From assembly GCA_023441965.1 (NCBI GenBank), contig JAEZNB010000059.1:1-37077 (forward strand): a stretch of 37,077 bases of DNA, given 5' to 3'. Source of the stretch: Bacillota bacterium (lineage in GTDB: Bacteria; Bacillota; Clostridia; Lachnospirales; Lachnospiraceae). The position numbers and the translations under genes were made by a program. The stretch's first letter is position 1; each line of letters begins with the position of its first letter. A model generated the notes under the pieces. That model was not told the origin of the DNA and made no database searches. It saw nothing but the letters and a program-made list of their open reading frames with translations. This document shows positions 8,452 through 15,600 of the stretch, piece after piece.

Positions 8452-8682
8452 TTATCCTATGATTTCATAGCCCTTTGCTGTCAGCGTTTCCTTGACCTGC
8501 TCCAGGTTCAGCTTCTTAAGGATGGCCCCCTTCGGTATCGTCATAAATCTTCCCGCCGTCTGCAGCATACCGGGCTTCGTAATGTCAGTAAAGCCCAGCT
8601 GGGCTAGGATCTCCGGTAATTCCACATGCTCCTTGCATAGCTCATATACACTTTTGTTCAGATTGAGCTTCTTCATCTCCAT
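8452..8682 (-). CDS. DUF1858 domain protein (small)
   Basis: A 76-residue protein that is essentially one DUF1858 domain: SVYELCKEHVELPEILAQLG, then GFTDITKPGMLQTAGRFMT and a short basic C-terminal part. Small proteins of this type are often found with DUF438/hemerythrin proteins and iron-sulfur or NO-responsive genes in anaerobes; the biochemical role is unknown. The single cysteine (CKEH) is not enough to suggest a cluster site. The ATG at 8682 follows AGGAGG eight bases away. The nearest upstream gene is rubrerythrin, which ends in its own terminator, so this gene needs its own promoter. A CRP/FNR-type palindrome lies about 150 bases upstream. Confidence 0.8.
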   Translation of the reverse strand: MEMKKLNLNKSVYELCKEHVELPEILAQLGFTDITKPGMLQTAGRFMTIPKGAILKKLNLEQVKETLTAKGYEIIG

Positions 8683-8830
8683 ATCATCTTCCTCCTGCCT
8701 TTATACATTCCTATAACTATATCAGGTCCCCGGTATGAGATGGTAATCAGGCATCTGGCCTTTCTTATAACACCGCAAGCCTATACTAGTTATATTGTAC
8801 CTCATTTTTGCATGATTTGGGAAATTCTTC

Positions 8831-8846
8831 TGTGATTTGTGTCACA
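8831..8846. promoter_or_regulatory. CRP/FNR-type palindrome upstream of the DUF1858 gene
   Basis: TGTGATTTGTGTCACA has perfect TGTGA/TCACA arms around six bases, the classic CRP-family operator form. It shares TGTGATTTG and a following TCA with the site upstream of ric (10609-10624). Its centre is at about -51 relative to the nearest -10-like TACAAT, which is not a standard activating distance, so its exact role is uncertain. Confidence 0.6.
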
Positions 8847-8980
8847 TTTTTCGTTGTTTTAGGCAATGGAGCGATTCTATCACCGGACTGGTCAAAGCAA
8901 CTACTCAAAGAGCTTATCCGATTGCTGTCAATGCTATTCCTGTTTCCCATGCAGGTCTATGATGAAACCAGCCTCATAAG

Positions 8981-9036
8981 AAAAATCCGGGACTACAGAG
9001 CCACCTTTTTACATAGGCTGTTCCCTGTATCCCGGA
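8981..9036 (-). terminator. Rho-independent terminator after rubrerythrin
   Basis: On the minus strand TCCGGGATACAG pairs with CTGTAGTCCCGGA (one bulge), with AGCC/GGCT pairing inside, and the stem is followed by TTTTTC. It lies about 35 bases past the rubrerythrin stop and closes the ric-rbr unit. Confidence 0.82.
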
Positions 9037-9069
9037 GCTAAATCTCCACTATCTTAATTTAAACACTCA

Positions 9070-9669
9070 TCAGCCCTTCTGGAAGGGTGCAAGCTCGGCT
9101 CGGATAAAGTATCCCTGGTCATGATGGCAGACCGGGCATTCCTTCGGTGCAGAGCTTCCCCAGTGGACATGTCCGCAATTCATGCAGAACCATCCGATCT
9201 CCTCATCAGCTTCATAAAGCTTATTCTCCTCCAGCATCTGAGCAAAACGGGCAAAGCGATCTCCATGGGTTTTTTCAATCGCCGCTATCATGTGAAAGGA
9301 AGCGGCAACCTTGGAAAAGCCCTCTTTCTCGGCGATATCGCCAAAGGTCTTGTAAATCGGGTCGTATTCCTCATATTCATTGTGCTGAGCCGTTCTTAGC
9401 AATTTTGCCAGATTGTCCGTTATATCAACCGGATAGGCGCCATCCACAAGGATATTCTCTCCTGCCAGCTCCTTCAGATGACCATAGAAAATCTCTGCAT
9501 GCTCCTTCTCCTGATCTGCCGTAAGCTTAAAGATTTCTGCTATCACATGATGATGCTGCTTTCTGGCCTGGGATGCTCCAAAGGTATAGCGATTCCTGGC
9601 TTGACTCTCACCGGCAAAGGCCCTCATCAGATTATCCTTCGTCTGACTGCTCTTGAAATCGACTGCCAT
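9070..9669 (-). CDS. rbr: Rubrerythrin
   Basis: A 199-residue cytoplasmic peroxidase that reduces hydrogen peroxide to water in anaerobes. The ferritin-like N-terminal bundle carries the di-iron ligands Glu21, Glu54, Glu98, Glu101, Glu132 and His135. The C-terminal rubredoxin-like domain has CMNCG (Cys162, Cys165) and CPVCH (Cys178, Cys181) to hold one iron and pass electrons to the di-iron site. Length and ligand spacing match classical rubrerythrin. The ATG at 9669 is preceded by GGAGG. It starts 91 bases after ric with no terminator and no strong promoter between them, so it is probably cotranscribed with ric and hence under the FNR-like site upstream of ric; a terminator follows. Confidence 0.96.
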   Translation of the reverse strand: MAVDFKSSQTKDNLMRAFAGESQARNRYTFGASQARKQHHHVIAEIFKLTADQEKEHAEIFYGHLKELAGENILVDGAYPVDITDNLAKLLRTAQHNEYEEYDPIYKTFGDIAEKEGFSKVAASFHMIAAIEKTHGDRFARFAQMLEENKLYEADEEIGWFCMNCGHVHWGSSAPKECPVCHHDQGYFIRAELAPFQKG

Positions 9670-9760
9670 AATATAACCTCCATATGTTTTTTTACAGTAT
9701 TCCCATTTTACAGGAAGTATATGAAGGCAGGCTAAAGTTTCTAGGCTTAGGAAGGCTTAC

Positions 9761-10447
9761 TTATCTATCATCATATTCCTTCAGCAGAATGTTATTCTCC
9801 AGATGGATATGCTGGTGCAGATCCTGTTCCATTTCCTCCAGCATTTCATATGCTCTCTGAAAGGTTCCACAGGCATCCGCCGGAAGGGTATAATCCTTGG
9901 TCACCTTGCGAAGCTCACCTAAGATCTCACCTGCAGCCACATGCTCACTGATAATCTCCTTGGCAAGACTTAATCTCTCCTCCTTCTGAGAAAATTCATC
10001 TGAGAACACAGGGAAAAGCATGGTCTCTTCCTTCATCAGATGCTGTTCCAGCTCAGTCTTCAAGGAACCGAACAGACGGTATACCTGGAATAATTCCTGA
10101 TGATTTCTGCCATGAGCCCGCAACACCACCTCCAGAATCTCCGCAATGTCCGGTAAGGCCCGCCACATATAGGCGTGATGCGTATCCTCAATATAGGTGG
10201 ATAGAGCCTTCGGCTCCATGGAGGTAAAATCATTGTTCTGGTAGCCTGCCTTCCTTTCCTCTAAGGCCTGCTCCAGCTTCGCATAGATACCGTTCCCATC
10301 CAGTCCTTGCTCCTGCATGACCTCTGCCAGTTTTCTGTTACCTCCGCAGCAGTAGTCAATTCCTGCTTCCTTAAAAATCGCCGCAGCCTCCGGCAGTCCG
10401 GCTACGATTGCTCCGATGGTTACATTCTCTTCTCTGAAATTCATCAT
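9761..10447 (-). CDS. ric: Iron-sulfur cluster repair di-iron protein (ScdA/YtfE type)
   Basis: A 228-residue cytoplasmic protein that repairs iron-sulfur clusters damaged by nitric oxide or oxidants. The N-terminal ScdA domain has the conserved IDYCCGGN with Cys33-Cys34. The HHE bundle has the expected ligands: His90 (or 91), His136, Glu140, His169, His213 and Glu217, the last two in HIHLENN. Length fits the two-domain ScdA form. The ATG at 10447 has AAAGGA at a rather long distance (about 11 bases); the adjacent second ATG would be worse. Upstream lie a TATACT -10 and an FNR-like site at -41.5, so the gene is likely switched on by the FNR-type regulator encoded at 10860-11579. Rubrerythrin follows and is probably in the same transcript. 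Confidence 0.95.
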   Translation of the reverse strand: MMNFREENVTIGAIVAGLPEAAAIFKEAGIDYCCGGNRKLAEVMQEQGLDGNGIYAKLEQALEERKAGYQNNDFTSMEPKALSTYIEDTHHAYMWRALPDIAEILEVVLRAHGRNHQELFQVYRLFGSLKTELEQHLMKEETMLFPVFSDEFSQKEERLSLAKEIISEHVAAGEILGELRKVTKDYTLPADACGTFQRAYEMLEEMEQDLHQHIHLENNILLKEYDDR

Positions 10448-10581
10448 ATTATCACAGTTCCTTTCTCGTAATTTAGGCTTCCTGTATCAGCCTCAGATAA
10501 AAAAGCTCCTGATCTTAAGACTCATTCTGACCGCCCCTTGCTTCCTTGTTCTTATTGCCACTAAAGCTGTTGATGTTATGA

Positions 10582-10624
10582 AGTATAAAGGATGCGCCGA
10601 TTAGTTGCTGTGATTTGAATCAAA
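10582..10624 (-). promoter_or_regulatory. ric promoter with FNR-like site at -41.5
   Basis: On the minus strand the site TTTGATTCAAATCACA (10624-10609) contains TTGAT-N4-ATCAC, one base off the FNR consensus TTGAT-N4-ATCAA. Its centre is 29.5 bases upstream of the first base of TATACT (10587-10582). Taking that hexamer as -12 to -7 puts the centre at -41.5, the textbook class II activator position, where a good -35 is not needed and none is seen. The leader to the ric ATG is about 130 bases and shows nothing else I can name. Confidence 0.65.
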
Positions 10625-10636
10625 TATCATCAAAAA

Positions 10637-10855
10637 AATGGGGCTGTTTCACTGTCCCCTATAAGATACACGAGGCATCATATATGCCCCTCACACACTA
10701 GTTGCCGGACAGATTTTGATTATATGCGCCAGCTTCGGACACAAGCGTCCGCATCTGTCATCACATAATCATCAAATCTGTTCAGCAAATAGTGTATTAT
10801 GGGGCGTATATGATGCCTCATGTATCTGTTATAGACCTTGTGAAACAGCTCCATT
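10637..10855. repeat. 219-bp long imperfect palindrome (MITE-like or structured element)
   Basis: The two halves are reverse complements over almost their full length. The outer ends AATGGGGCTGTTTCAC (10637-10652) and its partner at 10840-10855 match at 15 of 16 positions. The segment 10665-10690 matches 10801-10826 at 24 of 26. The segment 10695-10716 matches 10774-10795 at 19 of 22. The centre is a CGGAC/GTCCG hairpin at 10736-10751. No transposase frame is inside. It starts just after the stop of the FNR-like gene and could also end that transcript. The terminal GGGGCTGTTTCA is reminiscent of insertion sequence ends, so a miniature inverted-repeat element is my first guess. No clear target-site duplication is seen. 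Confidence 0.75.
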
Positions 10856-10859
10856 GCTT

Positions 10860-11579
10860 TTATTCATATGCTCCTGCCAGGTTCTGAAGTGCTTCCGGGT
10901 CAAGAATAAGGATCTCCTTATTATTTCTGGAACTGATTACACCCTCACTTTCCAGCTGGCTGAATTTGCGGCTGACTGTCTCCCTCGCCACACCGAGGTA
11001 ATTGGCAATTCCTTCTCTGGACAGAGGCAGATGGATCACTGTACCGGATGGTTCCTCACTTCCATACTTGGCTGCAAACTCCAGAAGGATGCCTCCGATC
11101 CGGTTGTCCACATTTCTGACACCCATACTCTGCAGAGCTGTTTCCAGTCTGGTCATACGGTTTCCAAGCTCATCGATGATTTTAATCGCAATATCCGGAA
11201 AGCTGTACAACAGCTGTTGGAACTGGGTTTTTGACAGATGACAGGTTTTCAGGGTCTGTAAGGCCTCCACAGAGAAGGTTGCATAATAATTGCGGAGTAG
11301 GTTCTGCTCCCCAAAGAAATCCCCCTCTGAAAATACATAAAGTATCTGTTCCCTTCCATCAGCAGTAGTCTTATAGGCCTTTGCACTGCCCTCATGGATG
11401 ATCACGATGGAATCCGTTCTATCCCCCTCACGAAGCAGGGTCTCCCCCTTCTTAAAGATGTGATGGGTAATCAGATCTGCTATCTTCTCCAGATCCTCCT
11501 TATCCAGCGATGCCAGAATCGGTACCTTATGCATGCACAGCTTATCATGACATCTGTTGCAATGACATCCTGTCAACAT
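10860..11579 (-). CDS. FNR-type Crp/Fnr family regulator with N-terminal cysteines
   Basis: A 239-residue transcription factor. The N-terminus carries four cysteines (Cys5, Cys7, Cys10, Cys15) in CHCNRCHDKLC, and Cys113 (LKTCHLS) sits where E. coli FNR has Cys122, so an oxygen- or NO-sensitive [4Fe-4S] cluster is likely. A cyclic-nucleotide-like beta-barrel follows (about 22-130), then a dimer helix and a winged helix-turn-helix with RETVSR in the recognition helix; the E..SR pattern is that of FNR. The ATG at 11579 follows GGAGGTGGAGG. Nearby FNR-like sites at 10609-10624 and 8831-8846 make ric, rbr and the DUF1858 gene likely targets. A 12-bp perfect palindrome, TATGATATCATA (11698-11709), lies upstream and might affect its own expression. 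Confidence 0.9.
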   Translation of the reverse strand: MLTGCHCNRCHDKLCMHKVPILASLDKEDLEKIADLITHHIFKKGETLLREGDRTDSIVIIHEGSAKAYKTTADGREQILYVFSEGDFFGEQNLLRNYYATFSVEALQTLKTCHLSKTQFQQLLYSFPDIAIKIIDELGNRMTRLETALQSMGVRNVDNRIGGILLEFAAKYGSEEPSGTVIHLPLSREGIANYLGVARETVSRKFSQLESEGVISSRNNKEILILDPEALQNLAGAYE

Positions 11580-11757
11580 ACCTCCACCTCCACGAAAATA
11601 AGTCAGTCTCTATATCAATATAAACATCTACTACACATAAGTTTTCTTCTCATAAACAAGCTGCTGATCCTCTTAAAAAGTAATTATGAATCCTTCCTAT
11701 GATATCATAAGTTTACATGTCAAAGCAGCCTTCGTCAAGTATTACAGACACAATCGG

Positions 11758-12387
11758 TTAGGACCTATGTGCTTTGATTCCCTCTGTTAAAAGCTTGATA
11801 TGCTCCACTGTCTGCTCTCTTAAATCAAAATTAGGGTAACGGACACACCATTCAAAGCAGATCCCCCTGATCGCTGTAACAAAATGACGGGATAGCGTCT
11901 CCACCGACAATTCTGATTGGAACTCTCCGCTTCGGATGCCCTTATCCAACACTCCACAAAACAGGCTATAAAGCTCTCTTCCGTAGCCCTTCAAGCCTTC
12001 GGTATCCACGTTGCCGGCCAGCAGCACCTGATAAACCTTTTTCATGTTGTCATAGCCTATGTTATTCAATATAGTATCTGTTATTTTACTTGTTAACGCA
12101 AGAAGAACCTCTTTGGCCGGCAGGCCCTCCGGCAGTGTGTCCAAATAGGTTTTGTAATCCGCATCGGTGCGGGCTACATAATCTGAAATGATCATGGCAA
12201 TCAGTGCATCCTTCGATTCATAATGTACATAGAAGGCGCCCTTGGTGACACCCGCTTCATCTGTGATTTCTTCAACGTTAATATCAGTGTATTTGTCCTC
12301 TAAAATCATTTTTTCCGCAATCTCATACAGTCTCTTTTTTGTTTCTGCTCCCTGCAGCTTTCTCTTATCGGTTTTTTTCTCTCTCAT
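11758..12387 (-). CDS. TetR/AcrR family transcriptional regulator
   Basis: A 209-residue DNA-binding repressor of the TetR type. The N-terminal helix-turn-helix is in ITDEAGVTKGAFYVHYESKDAL (roughly residues 41-62 by motif position), preceded by a basic, Lys/Arg-rich start. The C-terminal part is an all-helical ligand-binding and dimer domain with no family-specific marker, so the inducer is unknown. The ATG at 12387 follows AGGAG. It is divergent from the giant surface protein, and the 217-base gap contains that gene's promoter with a dyad over the start site. I infer that this protein represses the surface protein gene and perhaps itself. No terminator is evident before the FNR-like gene downstream on the same strand. 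Confidence 0.92.
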   Translation of the reverse strand: MREKKTDKRKLQGAETKKRLYEIAEKMILEDKYTDINVEEITDEAGVTKGAFYVHYESKDALIAMIISDYVARTDADYKTYLDTLPEGLPAKEVLLALTSKITDTILNNIGYDNMKKVYQVLLAGNVDTEGLKGYGRELYSLFCGVLDKGIRSGEFQSELSVETLSRHFVTAIRGICFEWCVRYPNFDLREQTVEHIKLLTEGIKAHRS

Positions 12388-12402
12388 ATATCCACTCCTA
12401 TA

Positions 12403-12431
12403 TTGAATTTTGTAGAAAAATGAAATATAAT
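12403..12431 (+). promoter_or_regulatory. Sigma-A promoter for the SLH surface protein
   Basis: TTGAAT (12403-12408), a 17-base spacer and a perfect TATAAT (12426-12431). Transcription would begin near 12438, leaving a leader of about 165 bases before the ATG at 12605. TCAGGCA (12510-12516) and TGCCTGA (12541-12547) could form a weak stem in that leader. Confidence 0.75.
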
Positions 12432-12448
12432 GGTTAAGTTAGGTAACC
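12432..12448. promoter_or_regulatory. Candidate TetR operator over the start site
   Basis: GGTTAAGTTAGGTAACC has 5-bp perfect arms (GGTTA/TAACC) and contains a second nested dyad, AGGT-A-ACCT (12441-12449). It begins directly after the -10 element of the surface-protein promoter, so a bound repressor would block initiation. The divergent TetR gene makes that protein the natural candidate. Confidence 0.5.
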
Positions 12449-12604
12449 TCGTTCACTGAAATGGGTCATTCGTTTTAGTATAACATCTATAAGCCAATAA
12501 TTCAAGCAATCAGGCAATAAATCTCCAGTACTTCTCCTACTGCCTGACCATATATGCTTTGGATTGAATCTTATGCTATTAACATAGGAAGAGGAGGAAA
12601 AAAT

Positions 12605-15600
12605 ATGCGTAGACACAGAAGAAAGCATCGTACCCTTGCCATCCTGCTGTCCGTCCTCATGCTTGTAAATATGATGTCTGTCTCGGCTCTTGGGTTAGAT
12701 CATGCATATGGGAATGTACAGCTTGGATCATCATCCGATGAGGATCAGGAGCAGACGGATCGCCTGACGGGAACCGATCAGTTATCGCCTGATGCTGAAG
12801 AACCACTTTCGGTATTTGATGAAGAGAGTCCCAAGCCGGACAGTGTCGATGCGGTCAGCGGACCGGCAATTGGTAAGGCACCCATCAGAACCGGAAGGGT
12901 TACTGCCTTTGAGGAACTGCCCGAGGAGCTTCGCTGGCAGAATACCCCTGTTCCGGAATTCCCGGAGACAGTAAGCGGCTGCCTGGAGGGCGAATGGACC
13001 CTTATCCCGGTGACATGGGAGGCGGATCACGCTTACGATATCACACAGCCTCAAGGCGGACTGTATGTATTCACTGCTTTTTTGAGCGAAGGCTACAGTC
13101 TTGCAGATGATGCAGAGCTTCCTCGTATAACGGTCTATATTCCCCGTACTGCCGGTCTAAAAATGTCTCGGATGGCAGTTAGCGGAGCAACAGAGCAACC
13201 CCTTGAGATTACTACGGCAGCACAGCTTGCCGAAATTGCTACCCTGGTAAACGCCCGTAGAAATGGGCTGGAGCTATTCCTGCTTAACAACACAGAAGCA
13301 AGAGTCAGTCTGAAGCTGGCGAACGACATCGACCTCTCCATCTACTCCAAGGGAGAGGGTTGGGTACCCATAGGTACCTCGGAGGCTCCATTTACAGGCA
13401 GCTTTAACGGCGATGGCCACAGGATACTGAACCTGACCATTGACCGTAGCGACATGGATGATCAGGGCTTGTTCGGATATATGGGTACCGGCTCTTTGAT
13501 AGAAAACCTGGGCATGGAAAACGCAGCAATAGAAGGAAGAAGCTTTGTTGGCAGTCTGGCGGGGAAGGTTGTCGGAGGAACTGTACAAAACTGCTATGCC
13601 ACAGGCGGTATCACCGGACATACGGATGTCGGAGGTCTGGCGGGCGGGGTTCATAGCAACGGAAGTATCTATAACTGTTATACCTCTGTTAGTATCACCG
13701 GCCTTCCCCAAGGTCAGGTCGGCTCCATGATGATTGGCGGTCTGGCAGGTTCCATCTATAGCTCCACTGTTCAAAACTGCTATGTCACCGGTAGTGTTGT
13801 CGGACATGAGGGCGCAGAAGGCTCCATATATACAGGAGGTATGGTTGGATGCTTATATGGTAATGGGACCATACAAAACTGTGTGGCATTGAACCGTACT
13901 GTCAGCGGCTTATACTCTGTCGGACGTATCATTGGAAGCTGGTCTACAGAATTCCCTGTGGGCAACAGTATGCTTTCAGACAACATCGCCTATGCCGGTA
14001 TGACAGTAAGAGAAGAAGGAAGGAGCAAAACACTGGCAGAAGGTACGGACCGGGCAGACGGTTTATCAGCGACTGCTGCTGACATCAAAGCTACCGGCTT
14101 CTTTGAAGCGCTGTTCGGAGACTCAGCCTTGACATACGAAAGCGGAAAAATGCCGGGCTTCGGTGCAGCTCTTGATCTACCCGTGTATATCGCGGACAGT
14201 ATAGATCCCTTCTTCCGCGGAGGGGGTACAAGCGATAATCCGTATTTAATAGAAACTCCGGCCCAGCTTGCCAAGCTTGCAGAGCTGGTGAATAAGCATT
14301 CCGCACCTTATGCAAATCCAGGTATATACTACAAGCTACAAAACAATCTTGATTTGTCTTCTTACGGAAGTAATTATGATGATGGTAAGGGCTGGATACC
14401 CATCGGAAACTTTAGGTATAATTTCGAGGGGATCTTCGATGGCAATGGCTATCAAATCGAAGGTCTTTACATAAGACGTACTCATGTGGATGATTTTGGT
14501 GTAGGGTTGTTTGGCCATGTCGGCGTGGGTGGAATGATACAGAATTTAGGGGTAACGAGTGTCGATATTATCGCTTATAGAATAGTCGGTGGTGTGGTGG
14601 GCTTAATAACTGACGGTACAATACATAACTGTTACAGCACCGGCACTGTCTCTGCCATAGGAGATTTTATCGGCGGTGTGGTAGGTCAAATGCGTAACGG
14701 CACGATACAAAACTGCTATAGTACTGCTTCTTTCTCCGGTTACGATCAAAGCATTGTAGGTGGTGTAGTGGGCTCACTATTTAACAGTATAGCTCAATAT
14801 TGCTATAGCACCGGCTCTGTTACTTTTACTTCACGTTCTGTAATACTCGGTGGCGTGGTGGGGTCTTGTAACACATCTTCTATCGTAAACTGCGCAGCTC
14901 TGAATCCAAACATTGAAGGCTATTCTGTATTAGGTCGTGTAGTGGGCACCAGCACAGGTACTTTATCCGGTAATATTGCCTTTGAAAGGATGGAGGTTCG
15001 AGATTTTTACACCGGAAAAGTCTTTGATATAGGTGCCAATAAAATAGACGGTAGATCCGAATCCCTTGCCCGCATCACTTCGGCAGGCTTCTTTGAAACC
15101 CTGTTTGAGCATAGTCAGGCATGGTTATATACTAAGGGGAAGTTACCGATACTGCGAGGGCTTGTAGGGCAAAGTGACTCGCTTCCTTCTCATCTCAGTG
15201 GTAGTAGCAATAGTGGCTATTTCCAGGGTGCAGGTACCAGCGATGATCCCTATCGCATATATACCTATGTGGATTTATCCCATCTGGCAATGCTGGTAAA
15301 TGAAGGATCCTCACCCTTTGCAGAAGTCGGTGTATATTACAAACTGGTAAATGATCTGGACCTTTCAGCTTATGGAAAAGAGTATAATGACGGAAAGGGT
15401 TGGATTCCCATCGGAACCGCTTCGCATCCTTTTCAGGGAATCCTTGATGGCAGCAAAAAAACCATTGAGGGCTTGTACATCAACCGGAGCGAGCAAAGTG
15501 ATATTGGACTTTTCGGAAGAATCTCAAATGGCTCGGTGATGAATCTGGCCCTGAAGGATGTAGAAATCATAGGCAAGGATCGGGTCGGAGCTATCGCAGG

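Larger units (their letters stand above)
8683..9069. other. Gene-free stretch with regulatory sites only
   Basis: I see no convincing gene in these 387 bases; the plus-strand frame at 8808-9041 has no ribosome binding site and no family resemblance. The stretch holds the rubrerythrin terminator (8981-9036), a CRP/FNR-type palindrome (8831-8846) and, nearer the DUF1858 gene, A/T-rich -10-like sequences such as TACAAT (8799-8794) on the minus strand. Confidence 0.6.

Noticed and set aside
8808..9041. A 77-codon plus-strand frame in the gap between the DUF1858 and rubrerythrin genes
   Set aside because: No ribosome binding site, no family likeness, and it runs through a terminator and a regulatory palindrome that explain the sequence better.
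10637..10855. An ordinary rho-independent terminator for the FNR-like gene
   Set aside because: The element is far too long, has no T-run at the base, and has insertion-sequence-like ends. It may still stop transcription as a secondary effect.
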